A stretch of 40,666 nt of DNA from contig CAYNJW010000006.1 in assembly GCA_964397665.1 (NCBI GenBank), forward strand, positions 1 to 40,666, given 5' to 3'. The notes under the pieces were generated by a model, which was given only the letters and a program-made list of their open reading frames with translations, had not been told where the DNA came from and did no database searches. Both the position numbers and the translations under genes were made by a program. Shown here piece by piece: positions 32,673-39,650 of this stretch. Source of the stretch: CAYNJW01 sp964397665. GTDB lineage: Archaea; Nanobdellota; Nanobdellia; Pacearchaeales; GW2011-AR1. Numbering within the stretch: the first letter of the stretch is position 1; each line of letters begins with the position of its first letter.

Positions 32673-33711
32673 TTTCAGTTTCTAATTTCTTATATCCAAA
32701 AAAATCAGTAGTATAATTATAAGCACCTGCGTTTAAAAAAATAATTTTATCTCCAACTTTTATTGTTTTTGGAAGTTTTACTTTATATCTAAATATGTCG
32801 TCTCTTGTCGGGGAATTGCCCTTTAATAAGAAATTCTCGCTTTCTTCATCTTGTGTTAGTTCTCCTTCTACCAACATTTTAGTATTTGTTAAAAAGTTAT
32901 CTAATGCACAATTGTAAACAGTTGTATTAAGAATTAAATTTTTATCATATTTTTGAATTATCTCTGTCTCAAGTTTTATACAAGGTCCACAGATAAATCT
33001 CCCTGGTTCAATCCAAGAGTCCACATTATTTTGTTTTAACCAATCTACTGCATCTTTAAGTTTCGAGGAAATATAATCAAAAACTTTTGAAGTATAAGAA
33101 ATATATTTGATGGGTAATCCCCCTCCAAAATTTACAAAAGAGATTATCTTCAAAGTTTCAGGAGTTAAAGAATCTTCTAATTCTTCTTTAATTTTCCATT
33201 CAGAAGTATTCTGTGATTTTCTATGAATATGTATTCCAACAGCTTCTATTAAATTATTATCTTTAAGTCCTAAAATTAAATTATTAACTTTCTTTGAAGA
33301 CATCCCATAAACAAAATATCTCCCAGAACCAATCCTATTTTCTAAGAATTTCATTCTCAAAGATAATGTTATTTTTTTATTTAGAGACTTAATTGCTTCT
33401 AAAATTCTTGCTAAATCCACTTCGTTATCTACGACATATTTCTCAATTCCTTGACTTAAAAATTCTTTTAATTCGTCTGTTGACTCTGCCTGAGTAAAAA
33501 ACCAAATTTTTGATTTTTCATTAATAATTTTAAATTCTTCTTTTGTATGTATTGAAAAATTAACTTTCTTAGTTTCTTCAATATTTTGTAAAACAGTTCC
33601 AACTTCCCGATTTGTTTTTAAAGAATATGAAATATTAAATCCCAAATCTTCTAGGAGGTTTATCTGATTCTTTAAAACACTCTTTGATAAAATAAATTTA
33701 GCTTCAGTCAT
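32656..33711 (-). CDS. PLP-dependent amino-acid decarboxylase, fold III (ODC/ADC/DAPDC group)
   Basis: Alanine-racemase-fold decarboxylase of 351 aa. The PLP lysine is K32 in SYSLKTNRE, with SIHTKEEF, GIHIHRKSQ, FVNFGGGLP, the phosphate-binding WIEPGRF, and FLNAGAYNYT near the end. Family enzymes use a cysteine near the C-terminus (GPTCDG-like). Here the matching segment reads SPTRDDIF, so arginine (R303) stands where cysteine is expected. The HIHRKSQ region also departs from HVGSG/HIGSQ. The substrate may therefore not be plain ornithine or arginine. Its first bases overlap the end of deoxyhypusine synthase. Confidence 0.8.
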   Translation of the reverse strand: MTEAKFILSKSVLKNQINLLEDLGFNISYSLKTNREVGTVLQNIEETKKVNFSIHTKEEFKIINEKSKIWFFTQAESTDELKEFLSQGIEKYVVDNEVDLARILEAIKSLNKKITLSLRMKFLENRIGSGRYFVYGMSSKKVNNLILGLKDNNLIEAVGIHIHRKSQNTSEWKIKEELEDSLTPETLKIISFVNFGGGLPIKYISYTSKVFDYISSKLKDAVDWLKQNNVDSWIEPGRFICGPCIKLETEIIQKYDKNLILNTTVYNCALDNFLTNTKMLVEGELTQDEESENFLLKGNSPTRDDIFRYKVKLPKTIKVGDKIIFLNAGAYNYTTDFFGYKKLETEIKEDF

Positions 33712-34645
33712 CTAAAAGACCTTCCCTCTTCATCTTATCTAAGACTGAAGACATTAACAATGGAAATGTAAAAGATACATCTCCTGTAACGGTTGCTGCT
33801 TCTGCATCATCTTTAATTTTCCCCCAAGATTTTGCTTCTTGCGTTGTTGCACCAGATAAACTTCCTGAAGTAAAATGAGAAGTACTCATATAAACTGCAT
33901 AATCAAGTCCGCCAGAAAGCATTGAAGAAAAAATAGCATAATGTTTTGAAATGCTTCCACCTAATGAAATTAATCCTTTCTTTTCATCAAATGAAAGACC
34001 TGTTATTACTTTTTGCATATCTTGGATTGTGTCAACCATAAAATCTGAATGTTTCTGTTGAAACATAAATAAGTGAAAACCAAAAGAAGAATCAGCAATT
34101 CCCGGACAATAAATATCTATTTTATTTTTTGCAGCCTGATAAAGAATTGAGTTTTTATCTTCCAATTTTAAACCTATTTCATATAATAATTCTGAAACAG
34201 AAATTCTTTTTTTCTTCTTATAAATTTCTTCCAGATACTCTGACATCTTATCCTCAAATTTCATATAACTCTCAGTTCGAATTCCTAAATTTCCAACACG
34301 ATTCTCCCCATTTTCATGAAGTTTTGTATCATCGGCATAAAAATCTAAAACCTCAAACTCTTCTCCAGTTGATTTCATAATATCCTCTTCTATTGCTCCA
34401 GAAGTTGTAATCAATATATCAGGAATTTTTAAAGAACATAACTGTGCAAAAAGCCCTCTTAATCCAGAGGTAACCATGTTTGAAGTAAACGTTAAAAATA
34501 TTTTTGATTTTGTTCTTTTCATTTTTAAAACTACGTCTACTGCACTGTTTAATTCTATAGCTTGAAATCCAAGATTACCAAACTTATCCACTAACTCTTC
34601 AACAGTCATGCCTTCATGCCACAAAAAATCTTTAACTTTTTTCAT
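33704..34645 (-). CDS. dys: Deoxyhypusine synthase
   Basis: NAD-dependent enzyme that moves the aminobutyl group of spermidine to a lysine of aIF5A, the first step of hypusine formation. Motifs: FLTFTSNMVTSGLRGL and ITTSGAIEEDIMKS for NAD binding, ENRVGNLGI, IYCPGIADSSFGFHLF, SLGGSISKHYAIFSSMLSGGLDYAVYMST. The catalytic lysine is K276 in SWGKI, with DVSFTFPLLM following. Length 313 aa is normal for archaea. No aIF5A gene lies in the window. The overlap with the decarboxylase gene makes them one transcription unit. Confidence 0.95.
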   Translation of the reverse strand: MKKVKDFLWHEGMTVEELVDKFGNLGFQAIELNSAVDVVLKMKRTKSKIFLTFTSNMVTSGLRGLFAQLCSLKIPDILITTSGAIEEDIMKSTGEEFEVLDFYADDTKLHENGENRVGNLGIRTESYMKFEDKMSEYLEEIYKKKKRISVSELLYEIGLKLEDKNSILYQAAKNKIDIYCPGIADSSFGFHLFMFQQKHSDFMVDTIQDMQKVITGLSFDEKKGLISLGGSISKHYAIFSSMLSGGLDYAVYMSTSHFTSGSLSGATTQEAKSWGKIKDDAEAATVTGDVSFTFPLLMSSVLDKMKREGLLDD

Positions 34646-34739
34646 AATAATTTAGAGTTAAGACTAGAAAAACTATCTGATTAGAATAGGTATTGCTAAA
34701 CTCATAATAAATTTAAATAATTTTAGTTTTTAAGGTTTT

Positions 34740-35777
34740 TTATTCTTCTTTTAGAAATAGTTTTACAGATTTTTTGAAATTTTCAAGTTCTTCTAATGGA
34801 ATCTTTGCACCACAAGCTACTTGATGTCCTCCGCCTCTAGCTCCAGGAATTTTTAAAATTACTTCATCCACAACATTTTTAGCATTTGGTCCCCTTAAAG
34901 AAACTGAAGCTGAATCTACTTTTCTAAAAGCAACGATTACTAATTTCTCTGGATTCTCAAACATTAATCTATTTGAAATTTCAGCAGACATACTTACTTC
35001 ACCAGAGTATTCTAAAAAAACTAATTTCTTTCCAATATTCTTATTTGCCTTATCAACTTGTTTTTTATAAATTGAATTTAACTTTTGAAATCTTTGATGT
35101 AAACTATAGGTCCTACTATTTTCTTCTAATAAATCATAAGGAGAATTTGCTCTAACTAATAAATTTATCATTTTTAAGACATTTGTTGTTGTATCTTTTA
35201 ATCCAAAATTTAATATCTTTGTCAATTTTCCAATCTCTGTCAGATACATTGCTTCAAAAGGTTTTAGTTGATTATTAAACAATTCAGGATACTTTTTTGT
35301 AAATTCTTTTGAAAAACTTGGTTTGTAAACATCACCTATGCAACCAATCATGCCTAACCATTGATCTTCTTTTCTTTCGTATATGTTCTGAACAATATAG
35401 GTTGTTGGTTCTCCACCGTTTTCTGCAGTACTATAAATCTTCATTAATTCTTTTTTCTCATTCGGAATATTTATTGGATGATGATCAATCACTACGAGCG
35501 TTAAACCTCTTTCTTTTATTCCTTTTAGAAAATCTAATTCTATTTCGGCCTTATCTAGAATAAAAACATAATCCGAATTTAATTCATCAACTTTTCTAAG
35601 ATATGTTTCATTTAAACCTGGAAAAGACTTGATAGCAAAAGATTTTCCCCTGCCTAACGCTCTTTGTAAAATTATTGCACTGCATAAACCGTCAACATCA
35701 TTATCAAATAGAAATAATGGATTTTGTGAAGTTTCTAAATGATCTTTTAATTCTAAAATTTGTTTTGTTGATAACAT
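34740..35777 (-). CDS. DHH-DHHA1 phosphoesterase, likely c-di-AMP or oligonucleotide hydrolase
   Basis: A 345-aa DHH-superfamily enzyme. The N-terminal metal motif is FDNDVDGLCSA (D25, D27, D29) and DHH is at residues 98-100 (VVIDHHPINI). GCIGDVY comes after. The C-terminal DHHA1 domain ends with GGGH at 315-318 (GARGGGHQVACGAKIP). There are no membrane helices, PAS or GGDEF domains. RecJ-like exonuclease, nanoRNase and cyclic-dinucleotide phosphodiesterase are all possible from motifs alone. The start codon overlaps the stop of disA (ATGA), which favours the last. Confidence 0.85.
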   Translation of the reverse strand: MLSTKQILELKDHLETSQNPLFLFDNDVDGLCSAIILQRALGRGKSFAIKSFPGLNETYLRKVDELNSDYVFILDKAEIELDFLKGIKERGLTLVVIDHHPINIPNEKKELMKIYSTAENGGEPTTYIVQNIYERKEDQWLGMIGCIGDVYKPSFSKEFTKKYPELFNNQLKPFEAMYLTEIGKLTKILNFGLKDTTTNVLKMINLLVRANSPYDLLEENSRTYSLHQRFQKLNSIYKKQVDKANKNIGKKLVFLEYSGEVSMSAEISNRLMFENPEKLVIVAFRKVDSASVSLRGPNAKNVVDEVILKIPGARGGGHQVACGAKIPLEELENFKKSVKLFLKEE

Positions 35778-36808
35778 CAGAAAACCACCTTGCCTTCTAA
35801 TACTTGATCCCTTAGAACTTCTATTTCTTCTCGAATAGTGCTTGTCCTATTTTTAAGAATACTTTCAAATTTCCCAAACTCGTCTTCTAAAATCTCATTT
35901 AAATTCTTATAACTTCTAACAATAACTGATATCTCTCTTTGATTTAATGTAAGTTGTGACAAAAACCTATAACCCCTAGGGAATGCATTTTCTTCTATAG
36001 ACTTTTCAAAAATTAATCTTGCAATTGCCTCTAAATCTAAAAGACCGTCATAACTTAAATTAGACAACAATGTTTTTGTTTTTTTCAATGAAAGATTTGA
36101 ATAATCTCTTAAAATATTCTCTTCAGTTCTTTCTACTTTTCTTATTAATTCTTTATACCTCATATTCATCAAATTACCCACTTTTCCAATTTCTGCGAAA
36201 TTTCTTTTAATATTTTCTGAAATCTTTAAAATCATCTCTGCTCTTTGAATAATCTTACATACATCTCTTACAGACCCCATACCTGAAATTTCCAAGATAT
36301 TCAACTTATTATGCAATTCAGTAAATATCTCTCTTTGTTTCTCTAAAATTTGTAATGAAGAACTAATATCTCTCAATAATTCATCTGAAGATTTTAAAAT
36401 ATATCTTGTATTCTTGTGATACAAGGTTGTTTTCTTCTTTCTTTCTGATATTGCAATTGTAAAAGTTCCAAATTGTTTTGAAATCTTTTCTGCTGCTTTG
36501 TGTCTTGTTCCGGTTTCAGAAGTATGAATAGAATTATCAGGTATTAAAAGGGTATTTGCATATAAGATTCTCTTTAGATCCGATGAAAGAATAATTGCTC
36601 CATCCATTTTACATAACTCAAATAATCTCTGTGGAGTAAATCTACAATTTATTCTAAAACCTCCTTCTATTCCAGATTGTATGTCTTTTGTTTCGATTAC
36701 TATCAAAGCCCCCAAATTTGAACCAACTAAATCATCGATTACAGATCTCATTGGTGTTCCTGGTGAAACCTTTTTCAAGTACTCTAAAAAACTCTTTTCT
36801 TCCTCCAT
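35777..36808 (-). CDS. disA: DisA diadenylate cyclase
   Basis: Makes cyclic di-AMP from two ATP. The 343-aa protein has an N-terminal DAC domain with DGA at residues 69-71 (MDGAIILSSD) and the ATP-binding ETGTRHKAAE at 98-107, where the usual RHR is RHK. A long helical linker follows (about residues 145-240). The C-terminal helix-hairpin-helix region holds the family stretch FPRGYRFLSQLTLNQREI, as in bacterial DisA that scans DNA. It is the full DisA layout, not the archaeal DacZ type. The gene is first in a two-gene operon with the DHH phosphoesterase. Confidence 0.93.
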   Translation of the reverse strand: MEEEKSFLEYLKKVSPGTPMRSVIDDLVGSNLGALIVIETKDIQSGIEGGFRINCRFTPQRLFELCKMDGAIILSSDLKRILYANTLLIPDNSIHTSETGTRHKAAEKISKQFGTFTIAISERKKKTTLYHKNTRYILKSSDELLRDISSSLQILEKQREIFTELHNKLNILEISGMGSVRDVCKIIQRAEMILKISENIKRNFAEIGKVGNLMNMRYKELIRKVERTEENILRDYSNLSLKKTKTLLSNLSYDGLLDLEAIARLIFEKSIEENAFPRGYRFLSQLTLNQREISVIVRSYKNLNEILEDEFGKFESILKNRTSTIREEIEVLRDQVLEGKVVF

Positions 36809-36913
36809 TATTAAACTAATAACTCATCCTATTTATATCTTTTGTACTTTTTTAAATAATTTTTAAATATCTATCTCAAAAGCTTTAAAAAATAAATTAA
36901 CTCAGGATTTAGT

Positions 36914-37183
36914 ATGGAAGACTACAATTTAGAAATTGATAAAATTCTAGAACTAATTAAAAAAAAGAATTATAAAAGAATCATGATTCAATTACCTGAT
37001 GGACTCCAACCGAAATCAAAAGAAATTGCAGATAAAATTGCAAATTTTTCAGATGTTGAAGTCATAATATGGGCTGGAAACTGTTTTGGAGCATGTGATA
37101 TTCCAAATGGATTAGAACAATTTAAAATTGACTTATATATACAATGGGGGCACAATCTTTTTATAAAAAAAGACTCTTGGTAA
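36914..37183 (+). CDS. dph2: Dph2 N-terminal part (split gene)
   Basis: First third of diphthamide synthase Dph2, which uses a [4Fe-4S] cluster and SAM to start the diphthamide modification of aEF2. The 89-aa piece holds the first domain: RIMIQLPDGLQPKSKEIAD, then WAGNCFGACDIPNG with the first cluster cysteine. It ends in LYIQWGHNLFIKKDSW and TAA at 37181-37183. Normal Dph2 is one polypeptide of about 340 aa. The next ORF begins one base later in the +1 frame and continues the homology with no loss. Either a true fission or a single-base indel. Confidence 0.88.
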   Translation: MEDYNLEIDKILELIKKKNYKRIMIQLPDGLQPKSKEIADKIANFSDVEVIIWAGNCFGACDIPNGLEQFKIDLYIQWGHNLFIKKDSW

Positions 37184-37184
37184 T

Positions 37185-37925
37185 ATGGAAATCTTATTTA
37201 TCGATGCGAAATACAAAAAGAAAGATTTTTATTTAAGTAATGAAACAATCAAATATCTAAAAAAATTTAAAATAATTGCAATATATTCCTCAATTCAATT
37301 TGTAGAGGGTGTTGAAAAAATTATTAAAGATTTAAACAACAATGGAATCGAAGTGACTAGCTCAATCCCAGATAGGGCAAGTGTTAAATATCAAATACTT
37401 GGATGTGATTGTTTTAAACAAAATTTGAAATTAGAAAAAAACCCTGAAGCATTTTTATACATTGGAGATGGGCTGTTTCATCCAAAAGCTTTAAGCTTAG
37501 CACAAAAAGACGAATTAAAATTTAAAGAAGTTATAAGTTATGATCCTACTAGAAAACAGATGATAATTTTAAAAGAAGAAGAACATAAAAAAATATTTAA
37601 AAAATACAGGGGTAGCTTAATGAAATTTATTGCATCAGATAATATTGGAATCCTTATTACTACAAAGCCTGGACAACAACAATTTAATCTTGCTAAAAAA
37701 CTTAAAGAAAAGTATCCTAAAAAAAAGTTTTATTTTTTTGCGGACAACGATCTTAAGTTTGATCAATTAGAAAATTTTAACTTTATTGAATGCTGGGTAA
37801 ATACTGCCTGTCCAAGAATTGGTTTTGATGATTCTATAAATCTCAACTTACCTTTATTGAATATTACTGATGCTTTGAAATGTGAAGAAATCTTGGGAAA
37901 AGAAAGTCTTTTAACTAAATCTTAA
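37185..37925 (+). CDS. dph2: Dph2 C-terminal part (split gene)
   Basis: Remaining two domains of Dph2, 246 aa. The start MEILFIDAKYKK is exactly where the second domain should begin. The second cluster cysteine lies in LGCDCF (C74 or C76) and the third in NTACPRIGFDD (C209). Only with the upstream piece are all three cluster ligands present. TAATATG at the junction puts stop and start one base apart, fitting translational coupling; removing one T would give a 336-aa intact Dph2. The end overlaps the convergent flavin reductase by four bases. Confidence 0.88.
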   Translation: MEILFIDAKYKKKDFYLSNETIKYLKKFKIIAIYSSIQFVEGVEKIIKDLNNNGIEVTSSIPDRASVKYQILGCDCFKQNLKLEKNPEAFLYIGDGLFHPKALSLAQKDELKFKEVISYDPTRKQMIILKEEEHKKIFKKYRGSLMKFIASDNIGILITTKPGQQQFNLAKKLKEKYPKKKFYFFADNDLKFDQLENFNFIECWVNTACPRIGFDDSINLNLPLLNITDALKCEEILGKESLLTKS

Positions 37926-38629
37926 GAATACCTTTCAAAAAAGATTTGATTATCTAAAACTCCTTGCTGTTTTAATAATTTACTCACACTTTTAATCATT
38001 TCTCCAACCCCACAAAGATAAAACTCTTTTTTAGAATTATCCTCTTTTAAAAAATTTTTAAGTATGTCCTGAACATGTCCTTTTTGTTTTGTTTTATTTT
38101 TTTCAGGTTTACTTATTACTTCAAAATATTTAAAATTTTCAAACTCTGATTCCAAAGTCCTCCATTCATCAGAATATAAAGTCAACCTTTCAAATCTAAA
38201 CCCTGCGATTAATGTAACTTTTTGTTTTGTTTTGTTTAAAATATCTGGTATCATTGCTCTAAAAGGTGCAACTCCAGTCCCAACGGTTATAAAAATTTTT
38301 TCAGAATCTGATTTAGAAACAATAAATTTTCCAAATGGGCCTGTAGCAGTTATCTTATCTCCTTTTTTTAAATCGAAAATTAAACCAGACCCTTCATTAA
38401 CTTTCTTAATACAAAATTCTATTTCCCCAGCCTTTAAATGAGGGGATGCAATTGAATAACTCCGCGATATTTCTTCATTATTTTTCAATTTTAACTTAAA
38501 AATTAAGAATTGTCCAGGTAAAAACTTAAAATCTTTTTCAATTGAAAAAACAAAATTTCTTATATTTTCTCCTAATTTATAAGAAGACAATAACTCTAAA
38601 TTATGCTGCTTTTCTTCTAATAGACTCAT
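37922..38629 (-). CDS. FAD/NAD(P)-binding reductase, ferredoxin-NADP reductase-like
   Basis: A 235-aa two-domain flavoprotein. The FAD part has PGQFLIFKL, the RSYSIASP flavin motif and KGDKITATGPFGKF. The NAD(P) part has TVGTGVAPFRAM and the ending YLCGVGEMIKSVSKLL. No iron-sulfur domain is fused, so it needs a partner electron carrier. Relatives serve phenol hydroxylase-type oxygenases, sulfhydrogenase or dihydroorotate dehydrogenase. The ATG at 38629 is preferred to a TTG one codon earlier. It could pass electrons to the Dph2 cluster next door, but that is only a guess from position. Confidence 0.85.
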   Translation of the reverse strand: MSLLEEKQHNLELLSSYKLGENIRNFVFSIEKDFKFLPGQFLIFKLKLKNNEEISRSYSIASPHLKAGEIEFCIKKVNEGSGLIFDLKKGDKITATGPFGKFIVSKSDSEKIFITVGTGVAPFRAMIPDILNKTKQKVTLIAGFRFERLTLYSDEWRTLESEFENFKYFEVISKPEKNKTKQKGHVQDILKNFLKEDNSKKEFYLCGVGEMIKSVSKLLKQQGVLDNQIFFERYS

Positions 38630-38700
38630 CAAAATAAAAATAAATTATTCTATAAAAACTTACCTAACATTTTATTTATCACTAACCAATAATAACAAAT

Positions 38701-38716
38701 AGAAAGGTTTATAAAG
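38701..38716 (+). promoter_or_regulatory. BRE/TATA promoter of the 71-aa protein
   Basis: AGAAAGGTTTATAAAG lies 21 bases before the ATG at 38737. It is almost identical to the box at 39001-39016 before the next gene. Confidence 0.6.
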
Positions 38717-38736
38717 AGTTGTTACCACTAATAAGT

Positions 38737-38952
38737 ATGGAAAAAAAACAAATAGTACTTGGTGGACTTGCGCTTTTATTAGGTAGTTCTATAGTAGTTG
38801 GAAACCAGATTTACAAAACCGGAAAAGAGAATATAGCAGTTTATGCTTCTCGAAACCGTGAGATGGAAGTAATCTATAATTTCGAAAAGACTACTGAGAC
38901 ACCTGAAAGTAAAGAAAACTATGTAGAACAAAAACAAGAATATCAAAAATAA
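38737..38952 (+). CDS. Small membrane-anchored protein, 71 aa
   Basis: Short protein with an N-terminal hydrophobic helix (IVLGGLALLLGSSIVVGN) preceded by lysines, so probably anchored or exported, followed by a charged tail ending in a glutamine/glutamate-rich stretch. No motif is recognised. ATG 38737 is chosen over a TTG at 38719 because the promoter sits right before it. Function unknown. Confidence 0.5.
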   Translation: MEKKQIVLGGLALLLGSSIVVGNQIYKTGKENIAVYASRNREMEVIYNFEKTTETPESKENYVEQKQEYQK

Positions 38953-39000
38953 ATTGTCTAAATAAAGATTATTCTTTATTCTTTTATAGTGACAACACTT

Positions 39001-39016
39001 AGAAAGATTTATAAAT
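39001..39016 (+). promoter_or_regulatory. BRE/TATA promoter of the ART-like gene
   Basis: AGAAAGATTTATAAAT ends 23 bases before the ATG at 39040, matching the promoter of the preceding gene in sequence and spacing. Confidence 0.6.
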
Positions 39017-39039
39017 AGATTTTGTTGTTTAACTTTATT

Positions 39040-39564
39040 ATGGAAATATTTTATAAAACAGAAAACTTAGAAAGAATTCTTAGAGATGGTCTTAGATTAT
39101 CTAACGAAAAAACCAATGAAATTAGAAAACCAATGTATTGTCTTGAAACTACCCCTAGACATTCAACTATCAATAATAGAAATTTTCTTTCTTTCTCTAC
39201 TGAAAAACCTAATAATAGTTACTGGATTTCAATAGTGGTAAATGAAAATGATTCTACAATTAAAGTTGGAAATAAATTGCTAATTGAAGATAACTCTGAA
39301 ATAAGGGGATTATATGAAAATTCTTTAATGTCTTTTTCAGATTATTTAGAAAAAATAAAAGAACAAGAAAAAAGTAATGGAGTCTTTGAAAATCCATTTA
39401 CTGCTGAAATGTTAAATTTAAAAGATAAAGAAGAATTTGAAGATACTTGGAAAGAAGAATTCTTAAATAATGGAATTAGCAATTTGTATGGTTATCTTCC
39501 AGAAGTGCTCGTTCCAATAACAAGCATAGAACCAACAGAATTTAACAGAACTTCGAAAGATTGA
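39040..39564 (+). CDS. ADP-ribosyltransferase-fold-like protein
   Basis: A 174-aa soluble protein with weak signs of the ART/DarT fold. The N-terminal stretch TENLERILRDGLRL matches the helix and GL motif common to such domains. A serine-rich FLSFSTE strand comes mid-protein, and PEVLVPITSIEP near the end resembles the last strand, with E155 in the position of the catalytic glutamate. The His or Arg expected at the start of strand one is not clear. ATG 39040 is preferred to a TTG at 39022. Alternatives are a phosphotransferase or simply an unknown fold. Confidence 0.5.
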   Translation: MEIFYKTENLERILRDGLRLSNEKTNEIRKPMYCLETTPRHSTINNRNFLSFSTEKPNNSYWISIVVNENDSTIKVGNKLLIEDNSEIRGLYENSLMSFSDYLEKIKEQEKSNGVFENPFTAEMLNLKDKEEFEDTWKEEFLNNGISNLYGYLPEVLVPITSIEPTEFNRTSKD

Positions 39565-39650
39565 TTATTTACTTTTTACTAGTTTCTATATGAGACTATA
39601 TTCAAAATAGGTATCAAAAATATTAAAAGCAGGATTTACCTTAAATTTGC

